From Palleronia sp. LCG004 (GTDB lineage Bacteria > Pseudomonadota > Alphaproteobacteria > Rhodobacterales > Rhodobacteraceae): DNA of 64,000 nucleotides. This document shows, one piece after another, positions 47,694 to 58,031 of this stretch (its first letter is position 1; the number at the start of each line of letters is the position of its first letter). The stretch spans positions 1,798,001-1,862,000 of the forward strand of contig NZ_CP136759.1 of the NCBI RefSeq assembly GCF_032931615.1, given 5' to 3'. Position numbers and translations under genes: made by a program. Under the pieces are notes generated by a model. The model had not been told where the DNA came from. It saw only the letters and a program-made list of their open reading frames with translations, and did not search any database.

Positions 47694-48779
47694 TCAGTAG
47701 CCGCGGATGCGGTCGCGCTGCCGGGTGAAGGTTCCCTCGGAGGTGCTGATCCAGCCTGCGGAGCTTTGCAGCGAGTTCATGTAGCTTTCGTAGATCCGGG
47801 CGTAGAGCTCGTCTCCCATCGGCTCCTGCAGAACTTCCTCGGCCGCCGCGCCGAACGCGTCCCAGACCGAATCCGGGAATTCGAGGATCTGCACACCGCC
47901 CGATTGCAGGCGCTGCAATGCCGCCGCGTTGTTCGCCATGAAGAGCGTGTAGGTCCAGAGGTTGCAAGAACGCGCGGCGTGCTGGACGATCTTCTGATGC
48001 GCCGGGCTCAACTCCTCGTAGACGCCGAGATTGACGCAGAGGTTCAGGTTCGGCCCGGGCTCATGGAAGCCGGCAGTATAGTAATTGTTGGTGATCTCCT
48101 GGAAGCCCGCGGTCTCGTCCGCCCAGGGGCCGATCCACTCGGTTCCGTCGATCGCGCCGGACGACAGCGCCTGATAGACCTCGGCACCGGGCAGGTTCTG
48201 CACCGACGCGCCGAGCTTGCCGAGAACCTGACCGCCCTGCCCCGGCATCCGGAACCTCAGTCCCTGGAAATCCTCGGGCGCGTTGATCTCCTTCGCGAAC
48301 CATCCGCCGGATTGCGGGCCGGTATTGCCGGTCGGGAACGGAATGAGGCCGAAGATCGAATAGAGCTCGTGGGCCAGCGCCATGCCGCCCTCGTGGTAGT
48401 ACCAGTTGTTGTATTCGGTGAAGGTCATCCCGAACGGCACCTGCGAGAAGAACGACAGGGCCGGATGCTGGCCGAGGAAGTAGTAATCGACGCCGTGATA
48501 CATGTCGGCCTGTCCGGCGGAGACCGCATCGAAGACCTCGAACGCGCCGACCAGCTCGCCTCCCGCGCGCAGGTCGACGGTCAGTTGGCCGTCGCTCATC
48601 TCGGTGATCGCATCCGCCACGTATTGCGCGCTGTCATGCACCCCCGCGAGACCGCGCCCCCAGGTCGTGACCATCGTCAGCGTCCGGTTTCCCTGCGCGT
48701 AGACGGGCGCGGCGAGCGTCGATGCGGCGGCGGCCCCTCCGCCCAATGCGGACGTTCTCAAAAAAGAGCGTCGATCCAT
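47694..48779 (-). CDS. dctP: TRAP transporter periplasmic binding protein (TakP/FcbT1 family)
   Basis: A 361-residue binding protein with a twin-arginine-type leader (RRSFLRTSA, cut near VYAQ). Family blocks are FPTGNTGPQSGGWFAKEINA, LRFRMPG (carboxylate-binding arginine) and DGTEWIGPWADE. These align with TakP, the 2-oxoacid binding protein of Rhodobacter sphaeroides, and with the 4-chlorobenzoate protein FcbT1. A monocarboxylate or 2-oxo/hydroxy acid is thus the likely ligand. GGGAGG precedes the ATG. Confidence 0.88.
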   Translation of the reverse strand: MDRRSFLRTSALGGGAAAASTLAAPVYAQGNRTLTMVTTWGRGLAGVHDSAQYVADAITEMSDGQLTVDLRAGGELVGAFEVFDAVSAGQADMYHGVDYYFLGQHPALSFFSQVPFGMTFTEYNNWYYHEGGMALAHELYSIFGLIPFPTGNTGPQSGGWFAKEINAPEDFQGLRFRMPGQGGQVLGKLGASVQNLPGAEVYQALSSGAIDGTEWIGPWADETAGFQEITNNYYTAGFHEPGPNLNLCVNLGVYEELSPAHQKIVQHAARSCNLWTYTLFMANNAAALQRLQSGGVQILEFPDSVWDAFGAAAEEVLQEPMGDELYARIYESYMNSLQSSAGWISTSEGTFTRQRDRIRGY

Positions 48780-48907
48780 GTTTGTCCTCCCATGGAGCCC
48801 GGGTTGCCCCCCGGGCAGTCGGTTTCGGTCTGCGAACCTTAGCGACACCGCTCCACGTGACAAACAAAAAGATCGGCCAACTTGCCGGTTTCGTTGGCGG
48901 ATCGCGG

Positions 48908-49780
48908 TCAGGCTTCGGATTCGCGGGAAACCTTCCGCTCGGAGGATTTCCGTTCGAGCAGCTTCGAGACCAGCGCCCCCAGAAGCACGATGCACGAGGA
49001 CAGCCACATCCAGACGAGCAGGATGATCGTCCCGCCGATCGCTCCGAAGGTCTCGTTGTAGGACCCGAAATACCGGACGTAGATCGCGAATGCGGCGCTG
49101 CCCACGATCCACATCACGCAAGCCAGCGCCGCACCGGGCACCAGCGGACCCCAGCCCCTGAAATGACGCGCGGGAGCGATGCGGTAGGTCAGGATCATGC
49201 CGAACGCGGCAATCGCGAGAAGGACGGGCCAGCGCAGCAGCATCACCGCGGTCTCTGTCGCGCCGCCGAGAGGCAGCCAGGTGAGAACGGCCGGCACGAT
49301 CGCCGCGACGGCCACGCAGAAGAGCACGCCCAGGATCAGGCCCAGCGTCAGCCCCAGCTTCGTGAGTGTGGCCCGGATGATGCCACGATCCTCTTCGGTC
49401 TCGTGGATCAGGTTCAGCCCGTCCATGAGCCCCTGCATCGCCTTCGAGGCGGAATAGAGCGCGACCAGTATCCCGAAGAGCGCGGCAAGCCCGAGCCCCC
49501 CGCTATCCGATCCGGCGACGCTCTGCGCCTGGTTCACGATGATGTCGTAGGCCGCCTGCGGAACCACGCCTTGCAGGACAGACAGCTGATCGACGACCTG
49601 TTGCGGATCGGCGAGGATACCCGCGATCGCCATCATGGCACCGATTCCGGGAAACAGCGCGAGCAGCCCGAAGAAAGCCACGCCCGCCCCCAGAAGCGTG
49701 AGCTTCATCCGGAAGGATTCGTTGTAGACCGCCTGCGCCATCGCGAAGAGGGTCTGCGGTCGTTTGGTGATGCTGCTCAT
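48908..49780 (-). CDS. YihY/BrkB family inner-membrane protein
   Basis: A 290-residue protein with about six helices. Motifs of the family: GAGVAFFGLLALFPGIGAM, ALYSASKAMQGLMDGLN and GGTIILLVWMWLSSCIVLLG. The family is often mislabelled RNase BN; its role is unknown. The start MSSITKR was chosen over an upstream ATG because the first 24 residues are basic and out of pattern, but the ribosome site is weak. It is divergent from the ilv leader. Confidence 0.83.
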   Translation of the reverse strand: MSSITKRPQTLFAMAQAVYNESFRMKLTLLGAGVAFFGLLALFPGIGAMMAIAGILADPQQVVDQLSVLQGVVPQAAYDIIVNQAQSVAGSDSGGLGLAALFGILVALYSASKAMQGLMDGLNLIHETEEDRGIIRATLTKLGLTLGLILGVLFCVAVAAIVPAVLTWLPLGGATETAVMLLRWPVLLAIAAFGMILTYRIAPARHFRGWGPLVPGAALACVMWIVGSAAFAIYVRYFGSYNETFGAIGGTIILLVWMWLSSCIVLLGALVSKLLERKSSERKVSRESEA

Positions 49781-49971
49781 CGGCGGCGTCCTTTTCCTGG
49801 GGCGTGGCTGCAACGCAGGGGGGAAACACGATTTCTTGAGCGGCGTTCCCATGCCCGGACACTCCGACGCAAGGCTGTTGCACTTTTGCGGATCGGTCGC
49901 GGAAAGGCGTCGTGGCGAAATAAAGATACCAGAAACCTGTCCGTTTGGTCATTTTTATCGCGGGTTGGTGG

Positions 49972-50000
49972 TTGACCCCATCGGCAGAGGGGCCTAAGCA
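49972..50000 (+). promoter_or_regulatory. Candidate promoter of the ilvI-ilvH leader
   Basis: TTGACC (49972-49977) and TAAGCA (49995-50000) are 17 bases apart on the plus strand, about 30 bases before the leader peptide. The -35 box is good, the -10 box poor. The rest of the 381-base gap between the BrkB-type gene and ilvI holds only this and the leader and attenuator listed next. Confidence 0.35.
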
Positions 50001-50029
50001 CGATTGTATCGGATCAAGGATGGCGCGAG

Positions 50030-50077
50030 ATGACGGTCGTACGGATTATTTTGACGAAAGGGCGCCGGGGCCGGTAG
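50030..50077 (+). CDS. Branched-chain amino acid leader peptide (ilv attenuator)
   Basis: A 15-codon frame reading MTVVRIILTKGRRGR, with AAGGA nine bases upstream of the ATG. Five of its 15 residues are Val, Ile or Leu, in the runs VV and IIL. The last codons lie in the first arm of a hairpin (50067-50074 with 50080-50087), and a terminator follows before ilvI. This is the layout of an ilv-type transcription attenuator, where ribosome stalling on scarce Val, Ile or Leu charged tRNA would control ilvI-ilvH. Confidence 0.75.
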   Translation: MTVVRIILTKGRRGR

Positions 50078-50105
50078 TGCCGACCCCTTTCCGATGAGGA
50101 CATGC

Positions 50106-50136
50106 GCCCCCGACTGATCCTCGGGGGCTTTTTCTT
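50106..50136 (+). terminator. Attenuator terminator upstream of ilvI
   Basis: An eight-base perfect stem (GCCCCCGA with TCGGGGGC, loop CTGATCC) is followed by TTTTTCTT and lies 26 bases before the ilvI start. An alternative pairing, GAGGA (50096-50100) with TCCTC (50118-50122), would break it. It can only serve the leader transcript, because no other gene precedes it on this strand. Confidence 0.82.
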
Positions 50137-50161
50137 GCGCGACGATGTGAGGACGGAAACG

Positions 50162-51916
<1,755 letters not shown>

Positions 51917-51925
51917 GAGGCCGAT

Positions 51926-51948
51926 CCGGGGGACGTCGCGTTCCCCGG
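51926..51948 (+). other. Stem-loop between ilvI and ilvH
   Basis: A nine-base stem with one G-U pair (CCGGGGGAC with GTTCCCCGG, loop GTCGC) follows ten bases after the ilvI stop. TATTTTTCG comes about 20 bases later, too far for a normal terminator. It may reduce ilvH expression or protect the ilvI message. Confidence 0.5.
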
Positions 51949-52009
51949 GCCACCCGGACAGTATTTTTCGACAGATGATGGGGCACCGCCCCCGGGAATG
52001 GAGACCGAG

Positions 52010-52591
52010 ATGGCGCTGAAGCTCAAGAAGGGGACGTCGAAGCATTCGGCCTACGATCTACGCGACCCGAATTCCCAGGTGATCGAGCGGCATACCCTTG
52101 CCGTGATCGTCGACAACGAGGCGGGCGTGCTCGCGCGCGTCATCGGTCTCTTCTCCGGGCGCGGCTACAATATCGAGAGCCTGACCGTGGCCGAGATCGA
52201 CCACGAGGGTCGCACCTCGCGCATCACCATCGTCACGACCGGCACGCCCGCCGTGATCGAGCAGATCAAGGCGCAGCTCGGCCGGATCGTGCCTGTGCAC
52301 GATGTCCACGACCTGACCGTCGAGGGGCCGTCGGTCGAGCGTGAGCTCGCGCTCTTCAAGGTCGCGGGCGAGGGCGACAAGCGGCTCGAGGCATTGCGGC
52401 TCGCCGATGTCTTCCGCGCGCGCGTCGTCGACAGCTCGCTCACCTCGTTCATCTTCGAACTGACGGGCAGCCCGGAAAAGGTCGACGCCTTTGCCGAACT
52501 CATGCGGCCCCTCGGCCTGAAGGAGCTTGCGCGGACCGGTGTCGCGGCGCTTTCGCGCGGAGAGCCTCTGGCCTCGGCAGGCAGGCTCTGA
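52010..52591 (+). CDS. ilvH: Acetolactate synthase, small (regulatory) subunit
   Basis: A 193-residue protein with an N-terminal ACT domain (HTLAVIVDNEAGVLARVIGL, then RGYNIESLTVAEI) and the ALS small-subunit C-terminal domain. It binds valine and adjusts IlvI activity. GGAG sits six bases before MALKLK; an ATG four codons earlier is less well placed. It forms an operon with ilvI behind the attenuator. Confidence 0.94.
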   Translation: MALKLKKGTSKHSAYDLRDPNSQVIERHTLAVIVDNEAGVLARVIGLFSGRGYNIESLTVAEIDHEGRTSRITIVTTGTPAVIEQIKAQLGRIVPVHDVHDLTVEGPSVERELALFKVAGEGDKRLEALRLADVFRARVVDSSLTSFIFELTGSPEKVDAFAELMRPLGLKELARTGVAALSRGEPLASAGRL

Positions 52592-52677
52592 CGCCGGCGG
52601 AATACAAGGCGCGTCAACGAAATCGACATTCTTCGGCGGCATCTATCGGTGCCGTGCATCCGCAGAAGGTTCCAGCC

Positions 52678-52767
52678 ATGTCCGCCCCGACCAGACCGAC
52701 CCCCTCGAAGGATGCCAGAGACCGGCCGCCCGCCCCGATCCGGTTCCAGGACTGGGCCAGCATCTGA
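52678..52767 (+). CDS. Candidate 29-residue small protein
   Basis: A short frame starting MSAPTRPTPSKDARDRPPAP and ending RFQDWASI, with AAGG nine bases before the ATG. It fills part of the 217-base gap between ilvH and the DUF4112 gene. I recognise no family. The composition (Pro, Arg, Asp) looks disordered with a hydrophobic tail. It could be spurious; an in-frame GTG of the DUF4112 gene follows two bases after its stop. Confidence 0.3.
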   Translation: MSAPTRPTPSKDARDRPPAPIRFQDWASI

Positions 52768-52808
52768 ACGTGGAGGAACCGCACCGGCCCGCGTCGTGTT
52801 CACGGGTA

Positions 52809-53231
52809 ATGGAGCAGCATCCCCACTTTCATCGGCTCGAACGGCTCGAACGGCTCGCCGTCAAGCTCGACAGCGCCTTTCGCATTCCCGGCACGAAGAT
52901 CCGCGTCGGCTGGGACCCGATCGTCAGCGTGGTGCCACTGCTGGGCGACGCGCTCGCGCTCGCGCCGGGGGCCTACATCCTGAACGAATCCCGAAGGATG
53001 GGCCTGCCGCGCCACAAGCTTGCCAAGCAGGTCGTGAATTGCGGTATCGATTTCGCGATCGGCTCGATCCCGGTGCTCGGAACCTTCTTCGACGTGGGCT
53101 TCCGATCGAACAAGCGGAACGTGAAGATCCTGCGCGACCATCTCGAAGGTGAAATGAAAACGGCCCCCGCCATGGGCGAGGGCCGTATGTCGTCGCATCA
53201 CCCCGAGATCGGGGGACGCCGCGGAGTTTAG
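52809..53231 (+). CDS. DUF4112 domain protein
   Basis: A 140-residue protein matching DUF4112: [20 protein letters not shown], then [20 protein letters not shown] and [20 protein letters not shown]. Two hydrophobic segments suggest membrane attachment. Function unknown. ATG chosen; a GTG 13 codons earlier is in frame, and no strong ribosome site distinguishes them. Its 3' end overlaps the ndk stop and contains the ndk terminator. Confidence 0.75.
   Translation: MEQHPHFHRLERLERLAVKLDSAFRIPGTKIRVGWDPIVSVVPLLGDALALAPGAYILNESRRMGLPRHKLAKQVVNCGIDFAIGSIPVLGTFFDVGFRSNKRNVKILRDHLEGEMKTAPAMGEGRMSSHHPEIGGRRGV
53151..53186 (-). terminator. Probable terminator of ndk (minus strand)
   Basis: Read on the minus strand, the stem ACGGCCC with GGGCCGT is followed by TTTCATTTC. 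It lies inside the 3' end of the convergent DUF4112 gene, about 40 bases after the ndk stop. Confidence 0.6.
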
Positions 53232-53650
53232 CCGACCAGCTCGAGCCCGGCGAAGAAGTAGGAGATCTCTTCCTTCGCGGTTTCGGGCGCATCCGATCCG
53301 TGGACCGAGTTCTCGCCGACCGATTCGGCGAATTCTGCACGGATGGTTCCGGCATCGGCATCGGCGGGATTGGTCGCGCCCATGACTTCACGGTTCTTCG
53401 CGATCGCGTCTTCCCCTTCGAGGACTTGCACGACCACCGGCTCGGACGCCATGAACTCGCACAGCTCGTCGTAGAACGGGCGTTCCGCGTGGACCTTGTA
53501 GAACTCGCCGGCCTGCGCCTTGGTAAGCTGGATCCGCTTCTGCGCGACGATGCGGAGACCCGCATCCTCGAACTTGGCATTGATCTTGCCGGTCAGGTTG
53601 CGCCGCGTCGCGTCGGGCTTGATGATGGACAATGTACGCTCGGTGGCCAT
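53228..53650 (-). CDS. ndk: Nucleoside diphosphate kinase
   Basis: A 140-residue NDK starting [17 protein letters not shown]. The phospho-accepting histidine is in [13 protein letters not shown], and the nucleotide-binding Lys is in IIKPDA. It transfers phosphate between nucleoside tri- and diphosphates as a tetramer or hexamer. AGGAGG lies eight bases before the ATG. The frame extends upstream but crosses the gst region without a start signal. Confidence 0.96.
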   Translation of the reverse strand: MATERTLSIIKPDATRRNLTGKINAKFEDAGLRIVAQKRIQLTKAQAGEFYKVHAERPFYDELCEFMASEPVVVQVLEGEDAIAKNREVMGATNPADADAGTIRAEFAESVGENSVHGSDAPETAKEEISYFFAGLELVG

Positions 53651-53756
53651 GTCGTGCCTCCTCTTGGATCCGGCGGGCCCTGTGCCTGCCTGTAAATTGC
53701 GCGTTCCGATAGCATGGGGTTCCCGCGTTGAAAAGGCGGCGGGCAGCAGGCGCGGA

Positions 53757-54371
53757 TCAGCTCTCCGGCATGACGGGTCCGGTCGCGTCGATCGCGCGGA
53801 TGACGGCCGGCAGTTCCAGCAGACGGTCGAGATAGGCATTCGCGGCATCGCCGGAGAGCACGCCGGCATAGCGCGCCATGGCGAGGAGGTACGAAATCTG
53901 CATGTCGGCGAGTGTCAGCGCATCGCCCGTGAGAAACCGGTTTCGTGCCAGATGGTCGTCGATATAGCCCATGTGAAGCGCGATGGCGTCCGCCGATCTG
54001 CGGTCGAGCTCGGTTCCCGACCGCCTGGCCCAGAAGGCCGCACCCACCGGACGCGACAGCGATCCCTCGACGTAATCGAGCCATTCGTCGTGATGCGCCC
54101 CTTCCGGGGTACCGGGCTCGGGCGCGAAGCGACCCGCACCGTGACGCGCATGGATATAACGAAGAATTGCAGCGGATTCGGCAAGAACAAGGTCGCCATC
54201 CTCGATGATCGGCGACTTGCCGAGCGGGTGGATCCGGCGGAGCGCTTCCGGCGCGGTGTAATCCTCGGTGCGGGGATAACGGACAAGCTCGTAGGGCTGG
54301 CCCAGCTCCTCGAGCAGCCAGACGATCCGCACGGATCGCGAATATGCGAGCGAATGGACCTTGATCGACAT
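53757..54371 (-). CDS. Glutathione S-transferase family protein
   Basis: A 204-residue GST. The N-terminal thioredoxin-like domain has [18 protein letters not shown], where the first serine is the usual catalytic residue, and the GSH-binding [12 protein letters not shown]. The C-terminal helical domain carries the [10 protein letters not shown] motif. It conjugates or reduces electrophiles with glutathione; the substrate is unknown. GAGGAG precedes the ATG. It is divergent from the ABC-F gene. Confidence 0.88.
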   Translation of the reverse strand: MSIKVHSLAYSRSVRIVWLLEELGQPYELVRYPRTEDYTAPEALRRIHPLGKSPIIEDGDLVLAESAAILRYIHARHGAGRFAPEPGTPEGAHHDEWLDYVEGSLSRPVGAAFWARRSGTELDRRSADAIALHMGYIDDHLARNRFLTGDALTLADMQISYLLAMARYAGVLSGDAANAYLDRLLELPAVIRAIDATGPVMPES

Positions 54372-54475
54372 CTGGCGCGGACTCCTCTTTCGCGACCGTT
54401 CGAAAGGCGAGCTAGCCACGATCGCAGTACAGTCCACGTCTTTCGCCCGACCCGCCGCTCTGCTAAGCGCCGCAC

Positions 54476-56323
54476 ATGCTGCGAATTGACAACATCACCT
54501 ACGCCGTCGAGGGCCGTACGCTCTTCGAGGGCGCATCCGCGACGATCCCCGAAGGCCACAAGGTCGGCGTGGTGGGGCGCAACGGAACCGGCAAGACGAC
54601 GCTCTTCCGGCTCATCCGCGGCGAGCTCGTGCTCGAAGGGGGAAGCATCGGCCTGCCCCCGCGCGCGCGGATCGGCGGCGTGCGCCAGGAGGTGCCCTCG
54701 TCGGACGTTTCGCTCCTCGACACGGTCCTCGCGGCAGATACCGAACGCGCGAGCCTTCTTTCCGAGGCCGAGACGGCGACCGATCCCGCCCGCATCGCAG
54801 AGGTGCAGACACGGCTCGTCGATATCGACGCCTGGTCGGGAGAGGCCCGCGCCACGCAACTGCTGCGGGGGCTGGGCTTCACCCAGGCCGAGATCGCCAT
54901 GCCCTGCAGCGCCTTCTCGGGCGGCTGGCGGATGCGCGTGGCGCTGGCGGGGGTCCTCTTCTCCCAGCCCGACGTGCTACTGCTCGACGAGCCGACGAAC
55001 TATCTCGATCTCGAAGGCGCGCTCTGGCTGGAGAATTACCTGACGCGCTATCCGCACACGGTCATCATCATCAGCCACGATCGCGGCCTGCTGAACCGGT
55101 CCGTGAACGCGATCCTGAACCTCGAGGCGAAGAAGCTCACGCTCTATACCGGCAATTACGACACCTTCGCGCGCACCAAGGCCGCGCAACGGGCCGCTGC
55201 CGAGAGCCAGGCCAAGAAGACGGATGCCCGACGCGCCCATCTTCAGAAGTTCGTCGATCGCTTCCGCGCGCAGGCCACCAAGGCCAAGCAGGCGCAATCG
55301 CGGATCAAGATGATCGAAAAGCTCGAAACGATCCAGACGCCGCAGGAGGCCGCCCTGCGCGCCTTCTCCTTCCCGGAACCCGAAGAACTGTCGCCGCCCA
55401 TCGTCAACCTCGAATCGGCGAGCGTGGGCTACGGCGAGCGCGTGGTGCTGGGCAAGATGACGCTCAGGATCGACCAGGATGACCGCATCGCGCTTCTCGG
55501 GCGCAACGGCGAGGGCAAATCGACCCTGTCGAAGCTGCTCGCCGGCAAGCTCGAACCGATGGGCGGCAATATCACCGCCGCCTCGAAACTGCGCGTGGGC
55601 TATTTCGCTCAGCATCAGGTCGACGAACTGCATATCGACGAGACGCCGATCGATCATATCCGCCGTCTCCGCCCCGAAGAGGCCCCGGCGCGGCATCGCG
55701 CGCGGCTCGCGGGCTTCGGACTGGGGGCCGATCAGGCCGAAACACTGGTCGGCAAGCTGTCCGGCGGGCAGAAGGCGCGGCTGTCGCTGCTGCTGGCGAC
55801 GATCGACGCGCCGCACATGCTGATCCTCGACGAGCCGACGAACCACCTCGATATGGAAAGCCGCGAGGCGCTGGTCGATGCGCTGACCGCCTATTCGGGC
55901 GCGGTCATCCTCGTCAGCCACGACATGCATCTGCTCAGCCTCGTGGCCGACCGGCTCTGGCTGGTGAAGGACGGGCGCGTCACGCCGTTCGAGGACGATC
56001 TCGACGCGTATCGCCGGCTACTGCTGCAACCCGACGAGCCGAAGAAGAAGGATGCACCGAAGCCCACCCCGAAACGGGCGAGCCGCGACGACATCCTCGC
56101 GCTGCGCTCCGAGGTTAGAAAGGGCGAGGCGCGCGTCGAAAAGCTCAGCGAGATGCGCGACAAGCTCGCGAAGAAGCTGGCCGATCCCGCCCTCTACGAC
56201 GACGGACGCTCGGGCGAGCTCGAGACCTGGAACCGCAAATACGCCGAGGTGATGGACGGTCTCGACCGGGCCGAGGCATTGTGGATGGCCGCGCTCGAAA
56301 AGCTCGAGCGCGCCCAGGCGTGA
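54476..56323 (+). CDS. ABC-F family ATPase (Uup/YheS-like)
   Basis: A 615-residue cytoplasmic protein with two ABC domains and no membrane segments. First Walker A is GRNGTGKTT with LLLDEPTNYLDLEG; second is GRNGEGKST with LSGGQKARLSLLLA and LILDEPTNHLDMES. The interdomain linker has the ABC-F pattern of basic helices. The C-terminus is a lysine-rich stretch plus coiled coil as in Uup/YheS. Such proteins act on stalled or assembling ribosomes. MarC follows eight bases later. Confidence 0.9.
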   Translation: MLRIDNITYAVEGRTLFEGASATIPEGHKVGVVGRNGTGKTTLFRLIRGELVLEGGSIGLPPRARIGGVRQEVPSSDVSLLDTVLAADTERASLLSEAETATDPARIAEVQTRLVDIDAWSGEARATQLLRGLGFTQAEIAMPCSAFSGGWRMRVALAGVLFSQPDVLLLDEPTNYLDLEGALWLENYLTRYPHTVIIISHDRGLLNRSVNAILNLEAKKLTLYTGNYDTFARTKAAQRAAAESQAKKTDARRAHLQKFVDRFRAQATKAKQAQSRIKMIEKLETIQTPQEAALRAFSFPEPEELSPPIVNLESASVGYGERVVLGKMTLRIDQDDRIALLGRNGEGKSTLSKLLAGKLEPMGGNITAASKLRVGYFAQHQVDELHIDETPIDHIRRLRPEEAPARHRARLAGFGLGADQAETLVGKLSGGQKARLSLLLATIDAPHMLILDEPTNHLDMESREALVDALTAYSGAVILVSHDMHLLSLVADRLWLVKDGRVTPFEDDLDAYRRLLLQPDEPKKKDAPKPTPKRASRDDILALRSEVRKGEARVEKLSEMRDKLAKKLADPALYDDGRSGELETWNRKYAEVMDGLDRAEALWMAALEKLERAQA

Positions 56324-56330
56324 GGGGGCG

Positions 56331-56957
56331 ATGACGCCGGATTTCTACGTCACCGCCTTCGTCACGCTCTTCGTGATCATCGATCCGATCGGCACGACGC
56401 CGATCTACATGGCGCTGACGCAGGGCATGGCGCGGCGGCGCAGGCGGGCGATCGCGATGCGCGCCTGCATCCTCGGCATGGCGATCCTGCTCCTTTTCGG
56501 CCTTCTGGGCGAACAATTGCTGGGCTTCGTGGGCATCTCGATGCCGGCCTTCCGCATCGCCGGCGGGATCCTGCTGTTCCTGACCGCGCTCGAAATGCTC
56601 TTCGGACGGCGCACGCAGAGACGTCACGATCAGGCCGATCTCGACGATACCTCGCCCGAGGACGACCCCTCGGTCTTCCCCCTCGCCATCCCGCTGCTGG
56701 CGGGGCCCGGCGGCATCGCCTCGATCATCCTGCTGACCGACCAGACTGGCGGCGACATCTGGGCGCAGGTCGGGATCTTCGGCGTGATGATCGTCATCTT
56801 CGCGATCGTCTTTGCGCTGTTCCTGGCCGCGGGCCTCATCGAAAAGGCGCTGGGCGATACCGGGATCCTGGTGGTCACGCGACTTCTCGGCATGCTGCTC
56901 GCCGCGCTCTCGGTCCAGTTCGTTCTCGAGGGGCTCGCCAATTTCGGTCTCGGCTGA
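56331..56957 (+). CDS. MarC family integral membrane protein
   Basis: A 208-residue protein with six predicted helices and the MarC motifs FVIIDPIGTTPIYMALT and FPLAIPLLAGPGGIASIILL. The family was once linked to multiple antibiotic resistance, but the transport function is not established. The middle loop is charged (RRTQRRHDQADLDDTSPEDD). The ATG lies seven bases after the ABC-F stop, which points to one transcript. Confidence 0.88.
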   Translation: MTPDFYVTAFVTLFVIIDPIGTTPIYMALTQGMARRRRRAIAMRACILGMAILLLFGLLGEQLLGFVGISMPAFRIAGGILLFLTALEMLFGRRTQRRHDQADLDDTSPEDDPSVFPLAIPLLAGPGGIASIILLTDQTGGDIWAQVGIFGVMIVIFAIVFALFLAAGLIEKALGDTGILVVTRLLGMLLAALSVQFVLEGLANFGLG

Positions 56958-56993
56958 GATGACATTGGCCGTCATCGCGCCTATCTGAGCGGC

Positions 56994-57569
56994 ATGGACG
57001 GGAACTCCTTCGCATCGCTGCTCTACCTCGTGCTGCTCGGCTGCTTCATCGGCAGTTATTTCGTCGTCTCTCGCCGGAATCTCGGCAAGACCATCCAGCA
57101 GGCGGCGATCTGGGCGCTGATCTTCTTCGGCGCGGCCGCGGCAGCTGCGCTCTGGTCCGACCTCGGCCACCGCATCGTGCCCAGCCAGAACGTCGCGATC
57201 GACGGCAGCGTCGAGGTGCCGCTCGGCTCCGACGGGCATTACCACATGACGCTCGAGATCGACGGCACACCGATCCCCTTCATCGTCGATACCGGCGCGA
57301 GCGATCTCGTGCTCAGCCGCCGCGACGCCGAACGGGTGGGCATCGACCCCGATGGTCTCGCCTATCTTGGGCAGGCCCAGACGGCGAACGGGATGGTCCC
57401 GATGGCGCGGGTCGTCCTCGACGAGGTGAGCCTCGGCGGCGTGACCGAGCAGAATGTCGGTGCGTCGGTCAATGGCGGCGAGATGGACGGTTCTCTGCTG
57501 GGGATGAGTTATCTCAGCCGCTTCGGCCGGATCGAGATCGAGGGCGGCAGGCTGACGCTCCGCCGCTGA
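56994..57569 (+). CDS. Retropepsin-like aspartic protease (TIGR02281 family)
   Basis: A 191-residue protein with two N-terminal hydrophobic helices (about 5-25 and 38-55) and a single retropepsin-like domain. The active-site motif is FIVDTGASDLVLS, and the flap/C-terminal motif is GSLLGMSYLSRFGRIEIEGG. This is the clan AA family with one domain that must dimerise. The substrate is unknown; the anchor places it in the periplasm. It lies 36 bases after marC. Confidence 0.85.
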   Translation: MDGNSFASLLYLVLLGCFIGSYFVVSRRNLGKTIQQAAIWALIFFGAAAAAALWSDLGHRIVPSQNVAIDGSVEVPLGSDGHYHMTLEIDGTPIPFIVDTGASDLVLSRRDAERVGIDPDGLAYLGQAQTANGMVPMARVVLDEVSLGGVTEQNVGASVNGGEMDGSLLGMSYLSRFGRIEIEGGRLTLRR

Positions 57570-57572
57570 GCG

Positions 57573-58031
57573 TCAGGCCTCGGCCTTCTTCTCCCACTTC
57601 CCCGTCTCCTCGGACCAGTATTGCGCCGACGCCCCCGCCTTGGTGAGCGCCCGCCATTGCGACCGCGCCTTTTCGAGCGCACCATGGTCTGTTCCGTCGA
57701 AGAGGATGCAGACCCTGTCGAGCCGTTCGACCTCCTCGGCAGACACGTCCGCGCCATCGACGCTCATGAGGCACGCGATCCCTTCCGGAAGGTCGCCCGG
57801 CGGCGCGATCAGGATCGGCTGCGCGTCGTCATGCGGCCCTCCGGCGCGCCCATGCGGCAGGAAGCTCGCCTCCCCGTAGGTCCAGAGGGCGATGTCGATC
57901 TGGTCGAGCCGGACCTCGTTGCCCCCGCGCACGAGGACGCGCCATCCGGCCCCCCGTGCACGTTCGAGAAGCTGCGGCAGGACGACCTCGAGCGGGCGCT
58001 GCGTCAGGTGATAGAAATAGGCCGCGCCCAT
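57573..58031 (-). CDS. holC: DNA polymerase III chi subunit
   Basis: A 152-residue protein with the chi-subunit layout: FYHLTQRPLEVVLPQLLERA, then RLDQIDIALWTYGEASFLPH and a final ARSQWRALTKAGASAQYW. Chi links the clamp loader to SSB during replication. Its ATG shares one base with the pepA stop (TGATG), the conserved pepA-holC arrangement. The C-terminus converges on the protease gene. Confidence 0.9.
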   Translation of the reverse strand: MGAAYFYHLTQRPLEVVLPQLLERARGAGWRVLVRGGNEVRLDQIDIALWTYGEASFLPHGRAGGPHDDAQPILIAPPGDLPEGIACLMSVDGADVSAEEVERLDRVCILFDGTDHGALEKARSQWRALTKAGASAQYWSEETGKWEKKAEA

